Part shown: positions 62,984 to 64,000 of the stretch, one piece after another
Position numbering within the stretch: the stretch's first letter is position 1
Layout: each line of letters opens with the position of its first letter
NCBI RefSeq assembly: GCF_017877055.1
Contig: NZ_JAGIPG010000002.1
Coordinates: forward strand, 248,001 to 312,000
Length of the DNA stretch: 64,000 bases
From: Neorhizobium galegae
GTDB taxonomy: Bacteria; Pseudomonadota; Alphaproteobacteria; Rhizobiales; Rhizobiaceae
Direction: 5' to 3'
Position numbers and translations under genes: made by a program
The notes under the pieces: generated by a model
The model's database searches: none
The model's input: the letters and a program-made list of their open reading frames with translations, nothing else
Told to the model about the DNA's origin: nothing

Positions 62984-63618
62984 GGGTAGTCCTCGGCTCG
63001 GAAGGCGGATGTTTCGACGATCAGGAAATAGTTCGGCCGTCCGCCGTCCGCAGGCCGAACGTTGGTGATATAAGGCCGGATCAGGTCGGTGATGACGTCC
63101 CAGCGATAATAGGCGCGCAGCATGTTGATGCTTTTCGCGGGGCCAGGTGCATAGGCGAAGGAGGAGGTGTCGAGTTCCCCGAATCGGCCGCCGGACGCCG
63201 AACGCGGAATCGTCGTCGGGATCAGTTCAAAGCTGGCGAACGAGCGGACGTCGAGCAGTAGCTTATCCGGCGTCGTGATTTCCTCCTCGCTGCACTTGAT
63301 CATGATCGATATTTCGTCGCAGAAGGCGCGGCGGAATTCTGTTTGGGTCTTGTCTGTGCCGCGATTGAGCCCATAGGTAATGTTGCCGGTCCTGAGCTTG
63401 CGCGCCATCGTATCGACGGCATTGGCGACAAGCTGTTCGCCGGTGTAGGCGATGAAGGTTTCGACGATCGCGAAGACGATCAGGAAATAGGGAATGGCCA
63501 GCAATGCGAATTCGATCGCGGCCGCACCGTCCCTGGAGCGGACAATCCGCCGCCACGCGCCTTTGCCTCTTACGGGCATCGGCGCCCTGCTTCTGGTATC
63601 GTCATAATCCTGGCACAT
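62980..63618 (-). CDS. TadE-like pilus assembly protein (212 aa)
   Basis: Second TadE-type protein: basic N-terminus, then RDGAAAIEFALLAIPYFLIV (about residues 29-48) with the conserved Glu and membrane segment, and a periplasmic domain with Cys in AFCDE and MIKCSEE. Coupled to the downstream TadE-like gene. Part of a Tad pilus locus that continues past the right edge. Confidence 0.88.
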   Translation of the reverse strand: MCQDYDDTRSRAPMPVRGKGAWRRIVRSRDGAAAIEFALLAIPYFLIVFAIVETFIAYTGEQLVANAVDTMARKLRTGNITYGLNRGTDKTQTEFRRAFCDEISIMIKCSEEEITTPDKLLLDVRSFASFELIPTTIPRSASGGRFGELDTSSFAYAPGPAKSINMLRAYYRWDVITDLIRPYITNVRPADGGRPNYFLIVETSAFRAEDYP

Positions 63619-63718
63619 GGTTCCCGTCCGACAGCCCGGCTTGAGCGTGCCGATCGTATGGCTGGATTATTGAGATTCCGTTGCGGCGACACACAGCAGT
63701 TTAACGACCTGTCCCCGA

Positions 63719-64000
63719 TCAGGGCGAGCCGGTGTTCTTGAACTCTGCGTGCTGTTCGCAATTGGGTGTGCAGGAGAGGATGGAACGTTCGGTTTGCCGG
63801 AAGACCCGCACCGTGTTCCCTTCATCGATGGAAACGAGGATACGTTCGTCGGCGATCGCATTGCCCTCGGCGTCCAGCAGCACGAGATTGGTCGTGCCAA
63901 AACTGCGGCCGGTGAGAACGATCGTGGTGGAATCCGCAACGGTTGCATCGGCCACGTTCGAATTGCCGACGATGACCTTGCTGACCGGTCTGTCGAGTTT
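63719..64000 (-). CDS. Pilus assembly N-terminal-domain protein, 5' part cut by window edge
   Basis: The frame is open to the right edge: KLDRPVSKVIVGNSNVADAT, then TGRSFGTTNLVLLDAEGNAI, the pattern of the pilus/secretion N-terminal domain (T2SS-T3SS_pil_N) found in CpaC/RcpA secretins and short relatives. The C-terminal tail carries two Cys (LSCTPNCEQHAEF). It stops soon after the domain, so it is a short stand-alone version, not a full secretin. Upstream of the TadE-like genes on the same strand. Confidence 0.82.
   Translation of the reverse strand, partial: KLDRPVSKVIVGNSNVADATVADSTTIVLTGRSFGTTNLVLLDAEGNAIADERILVSIDEGNTVRVFRQTERSILSCTPNCEQHAEFKNTGSP

Overview
This 64 kb window is ordinary-looking chromosome from an alphaproteobacterium of the Rhizobiales, most likely Rhizobiaceae (Rhizobium, Neorhizobium or Agrobacterium-like). 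The evidence is the high GC content, a polA/marR pair with a three-hairpin sRNA between them, a three-hairpin anti-Shine-Dalgarno sRNA beside cspA, a GAAC-N7-GAAC SOS box, GGAAC-N16-CGTT general-stress promoters, a Pho box, and a BMP-type nucleoside transporter next to salvage genes. No phage, insertion sequence or CRISPR array was seen.

Layout. 1-2.2 kb: a class A penicillin-binding protein cut by the left edge. 2.3-4.9 kb: seven consecutive small genes of 57-123 codons. One lies under a LexA-type box and four under EcfG (RpoE2)-type stress promoters. 4.9-6.5 kb: YbaK-family deacylase, an anti-SD sRNA, cspA and a possible further sRNA. 6.5-12.2 kb: M20 peptidase, MarR regulator, alpha-r7-type sRNA, polA and a small hypothetical. 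12.3-25.8 kb: a complete C-P lyase phosphonate locus on the minus strand (phnG H I J K L, hexapeptide transferase, phnC D E E, DUF1045, phnM, phnN) with the divergent regulator phnF. A Pho box precedes phnC, an inverted repeat sits in the phnG/phnF gap, a palindromic repeat pair lies between phnK and phnJ, and a tiny membrane-protein gene on the opposite strand lies between phnI and phnJ. 25.8-26.5 kb: a BrnT/BrnA toxin-antitoxin locus whose toxin is broken and whose antitoxin is intact.

26.5-30.7 kb: gpmA, dapB, glk, mgsA and mepA. 30.9-37.8 kb: a YejABEF-type peptide/microcin-C importer followed by a 2-hydroxyacid dehydrogenase. 37.8-44.9 kb: two more small envelope proteins with EcfG-type promoters, pncB, a lone receiver protein, and nucleotide-sugar genes (UDP-glucuronate epimerase-like, manC, phosphomannomutase). 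45-48.8 kb: small hypotheticals, then a chemoreceptor apparently co-transcribed with a dihaem cytochrome c peroxidase. 48.8-49.5 kb: an AT-rich gene-poor stretch and tRNA-Ser(GGA). 50.4-62.3 kb: a nucleoside uptake and salvage region with a BMP-type ABC importer, cdd, punA, deoC and deoA on the plus strand, and deoB, add and upp on the minus strand; a retropepsin-like protease is interposed. 62.4 kb to the right edge: two TadE-like pilus proteins and a pilus N-terminal-domain protein cut by the edge.

How the parts fit. The phn genes would import phosphonates (PhnCDE), load them onto ribose (PhnGHIL), cut the C-P bond (PhnJ) and return the sugar to PRPP (a ring-opening step, then PhnN). No phnP is visible, so the DUF1045 protein is a candidate for the ring-opening step. 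The nucleoside cluster would import nucleosides, deaminate and phosphorolyse them, and feed deoxyribose-5-phosphate to DeoC. The most interesting material is regulatory and small: the stress and SOS small-protein island, the sRNAs, the opposite-strand gene inside the phn operon, and the decayed toxin. I did not find a convincing wholly new multi-gene system.
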